The notes beneath the pieces are model-generated. The model was given only the letters and a program-made list of their open reading frames with translations, was not told the DNA's origin and searched no databases. Source: Hyphomicrobiales bacterium (GTDB taxonomy: Bacteria > Pseudomonadota > Alphaproteobacteria > Rhizobiales > Rhizobiaceae). From it: DNA of 32,728 nt. Within the stretch, counting starts at the first letter, position 1, and every line of letters starts with the position of its first letter. The stretch covers positions 1 to 32,728 of the forward strand of contig NVRK02000030.1 of NCBI GenBank assembly GCA_002400845.2. The letters run 5' to 3'. Shown here in pieces: positions 13,722-21,163 of the stretch. The translations under genes were made by a program, and so were the position numbers.

Positions 13722-16406
13722 TTAAGAAGCGTTTAAATTGCGCAATACATAGTGCAAGATGCCGCCAGCTTTGAAATAATCAAGCTCATCTAAAGTGTCG
13801 ATGCGGCATAGCAATGAAATGGTCTTTGTCGAACCATCTGCCATTGTTATTTCTGCATCAAGCTTCATACGAGGCGATAATTTATCCAAACCTTTGATGG
13901 TTACTTGCTCCTCACCAGTTAGGCCAAGATTTTCCCATGAATCGCCATTTGTAAAGACCAGTGGCAGAACGCCCATGCCAACAAGGTTTGAACGGTGAAT
14001 GCGCTCAAAGCTTTCGGTGATTACAGCTCGTACGCCCAATAAACGCGTGCCCTTGGCCGCCCAGTCACGTGATGAACCTGTGCCGTATTCTTTACCAGCA
14101 AAGATAACGAGTGGAACACCTTCGTCCTTGTAGCGCATTGCTGTATCGTACATTGGCATTTGCTCACCAGAAGGAAAGTGCTTAGAAAAGCCACCTTCTA
14201 CATTATCAAGCATTTGGTTTTTAATACGAATGTTAGCAAATGTACCGCGCATCATAACTTCGTGGTTGCCCCGACGCGAACCATATGAGTTGAAGTCGAC
14301 AGGGCGAACCTGATGGTCTGTTAAGTAACCACCAGCAGGTGTTTCTTGCTTGAATGAGCCAGCAGGAGAAATGTGGTCTGTTGTGATTGAATCTTTGAAC
14401 AGGCACAATACGCGCGCGCCTTCAATGTCTTCAATTTCGTCAGGCTGCATTGTCATGCCTTCAAAATAAGGTGGGTTTTGAACATAGGTAGAAGAAGAAT
14501 CCCAATTGTATGTGTCTCCGCCTGTTACATTGATTTTTTGCCAACCAGCATCGCCTTTAAACACATCACTGTAACGCTTTTCGAACATTTCTTTTGTTAC
14601 AGATGTACGAATAAGGTCGTTGATTTCACTTGATGTTGGCCAAATGTCTTTAAGGAAAACATCATTGCCATCTTGGTCTTGGCCAAGTGGCTCAGTTGTA
14701 ATGTTTATGGTTAAAGAACCCGCAATGGCATAAGCGACAACCAATGGCGGAGATGCCAAATAGTTTGCTTTTACGTCTGGGTTTACGCGCCCTTCAAAGT
14801 TTCGATTGCCAGAAAGAACAGAACAAGCAACTAGATCGTGTTCGTTGATGGCTTGGGAAATTTCTTCTGCCAATGGGCCAGAGTTACCAATACAAGTGGT
14901 GCAACCATAACCCACAAGGTTGAAGCCCATTGCATCAAGATCGTCTTGAACATTTGCCTTAGTCAGATATTCAGTTACTACCTGCGAGCCAGGCGCTAAC
15001 GAAGTTTTTACCCATGGCTTAACTTTAAGGCCTTTTGCAAGTGCGTTACGCGCAACTAAACCAGCTGCAATCATAACCGATGGATTAGAGGTGTTTGTGC
15101 AAGATGTGATCGCTGCAATGACAACATCGCCATTGCCTAAATCATGTTCGCGGTTCTTAACTGGAACTCTTGCGCCTTTGATAGAGCTAGAAAATTCTGT
15201 CTCCATCGCTTTTGCAAATGCGGTATCGGCTTCAGATAGGAACACAAGATCTTGTGGGCGTTTAGGACCAGAGATTGATGGGACGACCGTTGCAATGTCT
15301 AGCTTAATTGTGCTGGTGAAAATTGGGTCTTTAGAGTTTTCGTCGCGGAACATGCCTTGCACTTTTGAATACTCTTCAACCAATGCGACACGGTTAGCAT
15401 CACGGCCAGATGTTTTTAAGTATGAAAGCGTTTCATTATCAACTGGGAAAAATCCACAAGTTGCACCATATTCTGGCGCCATGTTTGCAATTGTTGCTTG
15501 GTCTTCTAGGGTTAAATTGTCGAGGCCTGGGCCATAGAATTCCACAAATTTACCAACGACGCCTTTATCACGAAGCATACGAACAATCAAAAGAACTAAG
15601 TCGGTAGCGGTTATGCCTTCAGACATCTTACCTTCTAGGCGAAAGCCAATCACTTCTGGTACAAGCATTGTTACAGGCTGGCCTAGCATTGCAGCTTCGG
15701 CCTCTATGCCGCCAACGCCCCAACCAAGAACAGCCATGCCGTTTACCATTGTTGTGTGCGAATCTGTTCCAACAAGTGTGTCTGGGTAAGCAATGGTTTT
15801 ACCGTCTATTTCTTTTGTCCAAACCGTTTGAGCCAAATATTCAAGGTTTACTTGGTGGCAAATGCCAGTTCCTGGCGGTACAACACGGAAGTTTTCAAAC
15901 GCTTCTTGGCCCCATTTCAAAAATGTATAACGTTCGCCATTTCGTTGGTACTCACGCTCAACATTTGCTTCAAATGCTTTTGGGTTGCCAAAATTATCAA
16001 CCATTACAGAGTGGTCGATCACAAGATCGACAGGCACTTGTGGATTAATGGCGGCAGTGTCTCCGCCTAATTTTGTTGTTGCATCGCGCATTGCAGCCAA
16101 ATCAACAACGGCAGGAACGCCAGTGAAATCTTGCATTAAAACGCGCGCAGGGCGGTAAGCAATTTCTGTACCCGCAGTGCCTTTAGTTGTGAGCCATTCA
16201 GCAAAGCCTTTAATGTCTTGGACTGTAACTGATCTCCCATCTTCAAAACGAAGCAGGTTTTCTAAAAGAACTTTTAGAGAATAGGGAAGTTTAGAAATGC
16301 CTGCTAGGCCATTTTTTTCAGCTTGTGTTAGAGAATAATATACATATTCTTTGCCAGCCACGGTTAGTGTCTTGCGACATTTGAAACTATCTAGAGAATT
16401 TAACAT
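13722..16406 (-). CDS. acnA: Aconitate hydratase AcnA
   Basis: Interconverts citrate and isocitrate in the TCA cycle using a [4Fe-4S] cluster. The 894-residue length is standard for AcnA/IRP-type aconitases. The three cluster ligands are Cys436 (AAITSCTNTSNP), Cys502 and Cys505 (GYGCTTCIGNSG). Other landmarks are VDLAAMRDA, IDHSVMVDNFG, LVGTDSHTTMVNG and the C-terminal swivel-domain motif GKEYGTGSSRDWAAKGT. ATG 16406 has GGAA eight bases upstream. That ribosome-binding site is exactly complementary to a segment in the structured 5' leader (see 16407-16612). Promoter-like boxes and an Irr-like iron operator lie further upstream, so expression is probably iron responsive. Confidence 0.98.
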   Translation of the reverse strand: MLNSLDSFKCRKTLTVAGKEYVYYSLTQAEKNGLAGISKLPYSLKVLLENLLRFEDGRSVTVQDIKGFAEWLTTKGTAGTEIAYRPARVLMQDFTGVPAVVDLAAMRDATTKLGGDTAAINPQVPVDLVIDHSVMVDNFGNPKAFEANVEREYQRNGERYTFLKWGQEAFENFRVVPPGTGICHQVNLEYLAQTVWTKEIDGKTIAYPDTLVGTDSHTTMVNGMAVLGWGVGGIEAEAAMLGQPVTMLVPEVIGFRLEGKMSEGITATDLVLLIVRMLRDKGVVGKFVEFYGPGLDNLTLEDQATIANMAPEYGATCGFFPVDNETLSYLKTSGRDANRVALVEEYSKVQGMFRDENSKDPIFTSTIKLDIATVVPSISGPKRPQDLVFLSEADTAFAKAMETEFSSSIKGARVPVKNREHDLGNGDVVIAAITSCTNTSNPSVMIAAGLVARNALAKGLKVKPWVKTSLAPGSQVVTEYLTKANVQDDLDAMGFNLVGYGCTTCIGNSGPLAEEISQAINEHDLVACSVLSGNRNFEGRVNPDVKANYLASPPLVVAYAIAGSLTINITTEPLGQDQDGNDVFLKDIWPTSSEINDLIRTSVTKEMFEKRYSDVFKGDAGWQKINVTGGDTYNWDSSSTYVQNPPYFEGMTMQPDEIEDIEGARVLCLFKDSITTDHISPAGSFKQETPAGGYLTDHQVRPVDFNSYGSRRGNHEVMMRGTFANIRIKNQMLDNVEGGFSKHFPSGEQMPMYDTAMRYKDEGVPLVIFAGKEYGTGSSRDWAAKGTRLLGVRAVITESFERIHRSNLVGMGVLPLVFTNGDSWENLGLTGEEQVTIKGLDKLSPRMKLDAEITMADGSTKTISLLCRIDTLDELDYFKAGGILHYVLRNLNAS

Positions 16407-16612
16407 ATTGCGTGTTCCGTAAATTTAGTGTCTTGCCGAGAACAGGCTTACGCTTGGCGTTCACATTTGTGAGGAACACGCCTTTGGGGCATTTGGCCAC
16501 CAGCGGGTACGATCATTTCCGCGCATCAGCCTGCAGGTGAGAGGTTTCAATTGAACCTCATCTGAATCCGGCAGGATAAAGGTTTATCAACAAGCCGACC
16601 GCTGGCCTGTTC
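16407..16612 (-). promoter_or_regulatory. Structured 5' leader of acnA with an anti-Shine-Dalgarno segment
   Basis: Read on the minus strand, GAACAGG (16612-16606) pairs with CCUGUUC (16446-16440) to close a 173-nt element. Inside are CCAGCGG (16605-16599) with CCGCUGG (16506-16500), CCUGC (16575-16571) with GCAGG (16534-16530), a terminal hairpin GAGGUU (16559-16554) with AACCUC (16546-16541), and a separate hairpin GGCGU (16482-16478) with ACGCC (16460-16456) that leaves GUUCC (16477-16473) as a bulge. GCGUGUUCC (16481-16473), which includes this bulge, is perfectly complementary to GGAACACGC (16418-16410), the acnA ribosome-binding region. The element is visibly richer in GC than its flanks. 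No U-tract follows, so it looks like an mRNA leader rather than a terminated RNA. No known riboswitch consensus was recognised. Confidence 0.6.
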
Positions 16613-16618
16613 GCTTGC

Positions 16619-16647
16619 AGTATAAAATGTTTTTTAAAAATAGGCAA
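16619..16647 (-). promoter_or_regulatory. Predicted sigma-70 promoter of acnA
   Basis: On the minus strand TTGCCT (16647-16642) and TATACT (16624-16619) are separated by exactly 17 bases. They match 4 of 6 and 5 of 6 consensus positions. The expected start, about seven bases on, is the G at 16612, which is also the first base of the leader's closing stem. That coincidence supports both calls. Confidence 0.65.
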
Positions 16648-16652
16648 ATATG

Positions 16653-16669
16653 ATTAGAATCATTCTTAG
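16653..16669. promoter_or_regulatory. Putative Irr iron-control (ICE-like) box
   Basis: The 17 bases ATTAGAATCATTCTTAG contain the dyad TTAGAA-TCA-TTCTTA. They match 11 of the 14 defined positions of the rhizobial ICE consensus as I remember it (TTTAGAA-N3-TTCTAAA). The site begins five bases upstream of the predicted acnA -35 box. An overlapping perfect palindrome, ATGATT-AG-AATCAT (16650-16663), is also present. It lies in the divergent gap shared with the secreted-protein gene at 16769, which could be co-regulated. The remaining bases 16670-16768 hold no further signal I can name apart from GAGGAG before that gene. Confidence 0.5.
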
Positions 16670-16768
16670 GTGAAACGCGGGTTTGGTAGATTGTTAAGGA
16701 TTGCAAAGTTGTTGTGTTAAATCGAGTGCGTGTTAAACGTACACTTTTAGGTTGTGAGGAGCGTTGTT

Positions 16769-17170
16769 ATGAGGAAATTAATTTTGAGTTTGAGTTTGGT
16801 TTCTATGATGGTTGTACCGTTTAGTGCGCAGGCTGGTGAAACGGGTTGGCTGACGGAATCTAAATTAAAGGGAGCCGCCCGAAAACTTAATCGGCAAAAT
16901 ATTAAACCAACTGGAATGTCTTGCAGAGCGGATCCCTCCAAGAGAGTATTTAAGCCACAGTTGAAATTGACATGGACAGCAAATTCTAAAGGCCGAAATT
17001 GGTATGCATCAGTTTATAAATCGCAGGTTAATTGGAAGCCAAGTAATAAAAGTACTAAGGTTAAATATGAAAAAATCTTAGTCGCTGGCGCTGGTGGTAC
17101 GAAATATAAATGCATATTGTATTATACAAAAGAGGATCAAAAGAGCAATTTTAGTAGTTTGAAATACTAG
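16769..17170 (+). CDS. Small secreted basic protein, function unknown
   Basis: A 133-residue protein with a clear signal peptide (MRKLILSLSLVSMMVVPFSA, cleavage after AQA around residue 22). The mature part of about 110 residues is basic and contains two Cys (MSCRAD and YKCILYY), probably forming a disulfide, plus several Trp and Tyr. It looks like a compact beta-rich periplasmic domain; I do not recognise the family. ATG 16769 is chosen because GAGGAG lies seven bases upstream; an in-frame GTG five codons earlier would overlap that site. It is divergent from acnA, and the ICE-like dyad lies about 100 bases before its start. Confidence 0.75.
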   Translation: MRKLILSLSLVSMMVVPFSAQAGETGWLTESKLKGAARKLNRQNIKPTGMSCRADPSKRVFKPQLKLTWTANSKGRNWYASVYKSQVNWKPSNKSTKVKYEKILVAGAGGTKYKCILYYTKEDQKSNFSSLKY

Positions 17171-17254
17171 AGATTTGAATGGCGTTAAATTATGGACTTT
17201 ACAATTCTAGTTAAGGTGTTGTTATCTGGTGTTAGTGATTGAATTGGAGTTTAT

Positions 17255-17542
17255 ATGACTGAGATTACTTTAGAAGAAACAGAAACCAAAGGCCGCTATG
17301 TTTATCAAGAAGCTGGTAGGCCAGAGGCGGAAATGACATTCTCTAAAGCAGGAGAACATATGCGGATTGTCGATCACACTGGCGTGCCTGAAGCTTATAA
17401 AGGTGAAGGTGTTGGTAGACGCTTGATGACAAGGGTAGTGGAAGATGCTCGTAAAAATAAGAAAAAGATTTTACCCCTTTGTCCTTTTGCGGCGGCGGAA
17501 TTTCGTAAACACCCAGACTGGGCAGATGTTCTTTCAAAATAA
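17255..17542 (+). CDS. Small GNAT-like N-acetyltransferase (COG2388 type)
   Basis: A 95-residue single-domain protein of the short GNAT group, which lacks the first strands of full-size acetyltransferases. It shows the pattern of this group: an N-terminal strand pair (GRYVYQEAGRPEAEMTFS), then VDHTGVPEAYKGEGVGRRLM with the acetyl-CoA loop, and LPLCPFAAAEFRKHPDW at the end. Length is normal for the family. GGAG lies six bases before ATG 17255. The substrate is unknown. It precedes ccmA by 63 bases on the same strand but is not a usual ccm gene. Confidence 0.88.
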   Translation: MTEITLEETETKGRYVYQEAGRPEAEMTFSKAGEHMRIVDHTGVPEAYKGEGVGRRLMTRVVEDARKNKKKILPLCPFAAAEFRKHPDWADVLSK

Positions 17543-17605
17543 GACTGCTTAAATAAGACTAATTCTTGCTTGTTACTCATTGGCCAAGCCGTTAAGTAAT
17601 TTGTC

Positions 17606-18250
17606 ATGAAATTAGTGGCTGAAACTATAAGTGTGAACCGTGGCATAAAGCGTGTTGTTCAGGACCTTTCTTTTGAGGTTGAACAAAGCGAAGCTTTGAT
17701 TGTTACTGGTGAAAATGGCGCTGGTAAATCTACCTTACTGCGTGCGATTGCTGGCTTGTTGCCACTGGATAGCGGCAGTGTTGATTTGCAAGGCGGTAAA
17801 GAAGAATTACTACTGCGCGAGCAATGCCATTATTTGGGCCACCAAAATGGTTTGAAGACTGCGTTATCTGTCAAAGAGAATTTAGAGTTTTGGCAAAATT
17901 TTTCAGGTGAGCCAGATTTTGCCATTCAAGAGACATTAGAAATTGTGGGTCTTGCCCATACGCTGGATTTACCAGTGGGTTATTTGTCTACTGGTATGAA
18001 GCGCCGCATTGCGATTGCAAAATTATTGATTACCAGAAAACAAGTTTGGATTGTTGATGAGCCAACCGCTGGTTTAGATGGCGCATCTTCTAAAATGTTT
18101 ATCGATATCTGTTCAGCATTTTGTGACGATGGTGGCATATTAATTGCCGCAACGCATTTGCCGTTAGACCTAAAGAAGACAAAATCATTGCATGTAGAAA
18201 TGCTGGATACTTATGCAGATGATGCTTTTGATTCAGGTCTTGATACATGA
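17606..18250 (+). CDS. ccmA: Cytochrome c maturation ABC ATPase CcmA
   Basis: ATPase of the CcmABCD complex, which powers release of holo-CcmE carrying haem during system I cytochrome c maturation. The 214-residue protein has Walker A GENGAGKS (35-42), the Q-loop region CHYLGHQNGLK, a signature LSTGMKRR (127-134; Met replaces the common Gln) and Walker B VWIVDEPTAGLD (147-158). No strong ribosome-binding site is visible before ATG 17606. Its stop overlaps the ccmB start by four bases (ATGA). This opens a five-gene run ccmABCDG; ccmE, ccmF, ccmH and ccmI are not in the window and are expected elsewhere, as is common in Hyphomicrobiales. Confidence 0.96.
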   Translation: MKLVAETISVNRGIKRVVQDLSFEVEQSEALIVTGENGAGKSTLLRAIAGLLPLDSGSVDLQGGKEELLLREQCHYLGHQNGLKTALSVKENLEFWQNFSGEPDFAIQETLEIVGLAHTLDLPVGYLSTGMKRRIAIAKLLITRKQVWIVDEPTAGLDGASSKMFIDICSAFCDDGGILIAATHLPLDLKKTKSLHVEMLDTYADDAFDSGLDT

Positions 18251-18906
18251 TTGCTTTGTTTAAAAGAGAGTTGTTAATTGCGCTACGCGGTGGTGGTGGC
18301 GCTTTAACAGGCGTTATCTTTTTTCTTTGTGTAATCACAATTGTGCCTTTTGGCATTGGGCCAGATTTAAAACTGCTTTCACAAATTGGCCCTGCGGTCT
18401 TGTGGATTGGTGCGTTGCTTGCAACGTTGCTAGGGCTCGATCGTTTGTTTCAGCAAGACAAAGAAGATGGTTCGCTTGATATATTGGTATGCCAAGAACA
18501 CGCTTTAACATGGTTGATTTTTGTAAAATGCATTGCGCATTGGATAGTAAGTACGCTTCCATTGGTAATCGCAACGCCTTTGTTTGGCCTAATGTTAAAT
18601 GTAAGCCCAATGGGAATATTGGCCAGCATGGTAACACTATTTGTGGGTACGCCAGCAATTACATTTATTGGTGCTGTTGGCGCTTCGGTGACAGTAACAT
18701 TGCCGCGAGGAGGCGTATTGATCGCAATATTGGTATTACCGCTGGTAATTCCTGTATTAATATTTGGAGTGCTTAGTATTGATGGCGCTATCAATGAGCC
18801 GCAGCCTTTTACCGCTCCGTTTTTAATATTATGTGCCTTTACCCTGTTCACTTCTGTGTTAGGCCCACTTGCCGCAAGTGTTATGTTGCGGCATTCTGCC
18901 GACTGA
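18247..18906 (+). CDS. ccmB: Haem exporter/release complex permease CcmB
   Basis: Inner-membrane permease partner of CcmA. The 219-residue protein has about six membrane-spanning segments. Family motifs include FFLCVITIVPFGIGPDL and LLGLDRLFQQDKEDGSLD near residues 57-76. The start codon overlaps the ccmA stop, indicating coupled translation and a fixed stoichiometry. It is followed by ccmC after 30 bases. Length and topology are normal. Confidence 0.96.
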   Translation: MIALFKRELLIALRGGGGALTGVIFFLCVITIVPFGIGPDLKLLSQIGPAVLWIGALLATLLGLDRLFQQDKEDGSLDILVCQEHALTWLIFVKCIAHWIVSTLPLVIATPLFGLMLNVSPMGILASMVTLFVGTPAITFIGAVGASVTVTLPRGGVLIAILVLPLVIPVLIFGVLSIDGAINEPQPFTAPFLILCAFTLFTSVLGPLAASVMLRHSAD

Positions 18907-18936
18907 TAAATTTTGTAAACCTAGTAAAGTACTTAA

Positions 18937-19725
18937 ATGATTGAGAACACAAAAAACAATATTGGCATTTGGGCAAGGCTTGGCGCTTGGCTAACGCATA
19001 TGGCTAATCCAACACGCTTTATGAGATTTGCAGATCGTACAATTCCATATTTGGCCGGCTTGAGCCTGTCTTTATTTGCGATTGGTCTGTATCTTGGCTT
19101 CACCGCACCGCAAGACTATCAGCAGGGCGCTACTGTTCAAATTATGTTTGTGCATGTGCCTTCTGCTTGGCTGGCAATGATGTGTTTTTCTGTCATGGCT
19201 GTGTCTGGCATTGGTACTTTGGTTTGGCGACATCCATTGGCTGATGTGTCGTTAAGAGCGGCCGCGCCCATTGGATTGGCGTTTACATTTTTGGCGTTGG
19301 TAACAGGTTCGCTTTGGGGCAAGCCTATGTGGGGTGCATGGTGGGTGTGGGATGCACGCTTAACATCTGTGTTCATTTTATTTTTAATCTATATTGGCAT
19401 CATCGCCTTATCACGTGCCATTGAAGAGCCAACCACAGCCGCGCGGTCTTTATCGGTTATCACTTTGGTTGGCTGGATAATTATTCCGATTATTAAATTT
19501 TCGGTTAAGTGGTGGAATACACTTCACCAGCCTGCGAGCGTTTCTAAGTTAGGGGCGCCTAGCATGGATGCGGTATTCTTATATCCGTTGCTCACAATGG
19601 CGCTGGCCTTTACGGTTTTGTTTTTTTGTTTGCATTTTATGAACATGCGCAATGAAATTTTGCGTCGTCGTTTGCGCGTGTTGAAAATTAAATCAGGACA
19701 ATTAGGCAAAGGGAGCGCTGTATAA
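18937..19725 (+). CDS. ccmC: Haem lyase/delivery protein CcmC
   Basis: Membrane protein that binds haem and loads it onto the chaperone CcmE. The 262-residue protein has six transmembrane segments. The periplasmic Trp-rich haem-handling motif WGAWWVWDARLTS lies at 132-144, and the conserved axial-ligand histidines appear as His73 (FVHVP) and His197 (WWNTLHQP). The N-terminal 30 residues are a cytoplasmic extension. The stop overlaps the ccmD ATG (TAATG). Confidence 0.97.
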   Translation: MIENTKNNIGIWARLGAWLTHMANPTRFMRFADRTIPYLAGLSLSLFAIGLYLGFTAPQDYQQGATVQIMFVHVPSAWLAMMCFSVMAVSGIGTLVWRHPLADVSLRAAAPIGLAFTFLALVTGSLWGKPMWGAWWVWDARLTSVFILFLIYIGIIALSRAIEEPTTAARSLSVITLVGWIIIPIIKFSVKWWNTLHQPASVSKLGAPSMDAVFLYPLLTMALAFTVLFFCLHFMNMRNEILRRRLRVLKIKSGQLGKGSAV

Positions 19726-19883
19726 TGTTTGGAGATCATGCGGCTTATATTGTGCCTTCTTATCTTATATCCTTACTGGTTATGCTTGGGCTAATTGGTT
19801 GGATACGCATTACATATTCATCACACAAAAAAGCACTTAAAGCTTTAGAGGCTAAGGGTATAAAGCGGGCTTCTTCAAAATGA
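19725..19883 (+). CDS. ccmD: Haem exporter small subunit CcmD
   Basis: A 52-residue single-span membrane peptide. It begins MFGDHAAYIVPSYLISLLVM, continues with a Leu/Ile-rich helix, and ends with a basic Lys-rich tail that should face the cytoplasm, all typical of CcmD. It stabilises the CcmABC complex with CcmE. The ATG shares one base with the ccmC stop (TAATG), and its TGA overlaps the ccmG ATG (ATGA), so its position leaves little doubt. Confidence 0.93.
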   Translation: MFGDHAAYIVPSYLISLLVMLGLIGWIRITYSSHKKALKALEAKGIKRASSK

Positions 19884-20476
19884 GTGATCCAATGAAAATA
19901 GATGAAACAAAAAATAGTGGCGTTAAAAAATTTTTAGCGCTTATACCTTTGTTTGTTTTTTTAGCGCTTGCGGGTATTTTTTATAAACAATTGGTTGGGG
20001 GTGGTTCTACGCGCGAATTGCCTTCTGCACTCATTGGAAAGCCAGCCCCTATAATCAATTTGCCAATATTGGCTGGTTTGAAAATAAATGGCGCTCAAGT
20101 GCCAGCGCTTAGCGGCGATGTGTTTAAAGGCAAAGTAACTGTCTTAAATGTGTTTGCCTCTTGGTGTGGGCCTTGTCGCATCGAGCATCCGCAGTTGATG
20201 GAACTTAGCAAAGATAGCCGTATTCAAATGGCGGCGCTTAATTATAAAGATGCGCCAGAAAATGCCCTGCGGTTTTTAGGCCAATTGGGCAATCCTTACA
20301 CCATTGTTGGCGTGGACGAAAAAGGCCGTGCGGCAATTGAATGGGGCGTTTATGGCGTGCCAGAAACTTATGTAATTGGCAAAGATGGCATCATCAGATT
20401 CAAGCATGTTGGTCCGATATCGGATGTCATTTTAAATGAAAAAATGAAGCCGTTGATCGAGCAATTGCTTAAATAG
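19880..20476 (+). CDS. ccmG: Periplasmic thiol:disulfide oxidoreductase CcmG (DsbE/CycY)
   Basis: A membrane-anchored thioredoxin-like protein that keeps the apocytochrome haem-binding cysteines, or CcmH, reduced. The 198-residue product has one N-terminal anchor (about 17-37), the active site ASWCGPCR with Cys96 and Cys99, and the cis-Pro segment YGVPETYVIGKDG. The insertion and acidic residues typical of CcmG follow. The start overlaps the ccmD stop. It is the last gene of the ccm run and ends two bases from the convergent yciB gene, with no room for a hairpin terminator. Confidence 0.96.
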   Translation: MSDPMKIDETKNSGVKKFLALIPLFVFLALAGIFYKQLVGGGSTRELPSALIGKPAPIINLPILAGLKINGAQVPALSGDVFKGKVTVLNVFASWCGPCRIEHPQLMELSKDSRIQMAALNYKDAPENALRFLGQLGNPYTIVGVDEKGRAAIEWGVYGVPETYVIGKDGIIRFKHVGPISDVILNEKMKPLIEQLLK

Positions 20477-20478
20477 AA

Positions 20479-21132
20479 TTAAGCGTTTTTTTCGTTTTCT
20501 TCCGCATCTTCTTCGGGTAGCCCATGTTTAGACAATAGCGGCACTTGGAACAGCATAAAGGCCATTGTCATTGGCATTGTTCCCCAAACTTTGAAAATTA
20601 CCCAAAAGTCTGTGGTGAAATTCCTCCAAACGACTTCGTTAACCGCAGCCAAGAAGAAGAACCAAAAACCCCACCGTATGGTCAGTTTTTTCCAGCCTTC
20701 GTCGTCTAGTTTAAAAGCGCTGCCGAATAAATACTTCATCAATGCTTTGCCGCGTAAGAACATTGCGCCCAGTAATATCGTGCCAAAGAAAATATTGGCA
20801 ATGGTCGGCTTTATTTTTATGAACGTCTCGTCTTGCAGATAAAGTGTTAGCCCACCAAAGAAGAAAACCATGATGCCCGTTACAAGTGGCATGACAGCAA
20901 GGCGACGTTCTAAAATCCAAGTAAGCGTTAGCGATATTGCCATAGCAACCATGAACAGTGCTGTGCCAATGAATAATTTTCCACCCAATTGTTCTAGGAC
21001 TGGAAAGAATTGTGCAAGACGATCGCCATATAGGTTTGATAAAAAGAATACGACAAGTGGGCCCATTTCAAGAGCAAGTTTTGTCATTTGGCTAATGGGT
21101 TTTCTGGTGTTCTTTGTAGCTTGTTTTGTCAT
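20479..21132 (-). CDS. yciB: Intracellular septation protein A / YciB family
   Basis: A 217-residue inner-membrane protein of the YciB (IspA/IspZ) family linked to cell-envelope synthesis and division. Five to six membrane segments are visible, with the family signatures LEMGPLVVFFLSNLYGD near the N-terminus, KPTIANIFFGTILLGAMFLRGK in the middle and LTIRWGFWFFFLAAVNEVVWR towards the end. The Lys/Glu-rich tail is short. It lies 31 bases after ftsY on the same strand and is probably co-transcribed with it. Confidence 0.93.
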   Translation of the reverse strand: MTKQATKNTRKPISQMTKLALEMGPLVVFFLSNLYGDRLAQFFPVLEQLGGKLFIGTALFMVAMAISLTLTWILERRLAVMPLVTGIMVFFFGGLTLYLQDETFIKIKPTIANIFFGTILLGAMFLRGKALMKYLFGSAFKLDDEGWKKLTIRWGFWFFFLAAVNEVVWRNFTTDFWVIFKVWGTMPMTMAFMLFQVPLLSKHGLPEEDAEENEKNA

Positions 21133-21163
21133 GTGTTTGGCCTTTAGCCTTAAATTTTAGGTA

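Noticed and set aside
15091-15537. Plus-strand open frame inside acnA
   Set aside because: It lies wholly within the conserved aconitase coding sequence on the other strand and has no recognisable domain.
16440-16612. The structured element upstream of acnA as 6S RNA, SRP RNA, tmRNA or a cobalamin riboswitch
   Set aside because: None of the defining sequences was found: no SRP GGAA-loop region, no tmRNA tag or acceptor arm, no B12 box, and the fold is not the long rod with a central bubble expected for 6S. It is reported as an unnamed leader.
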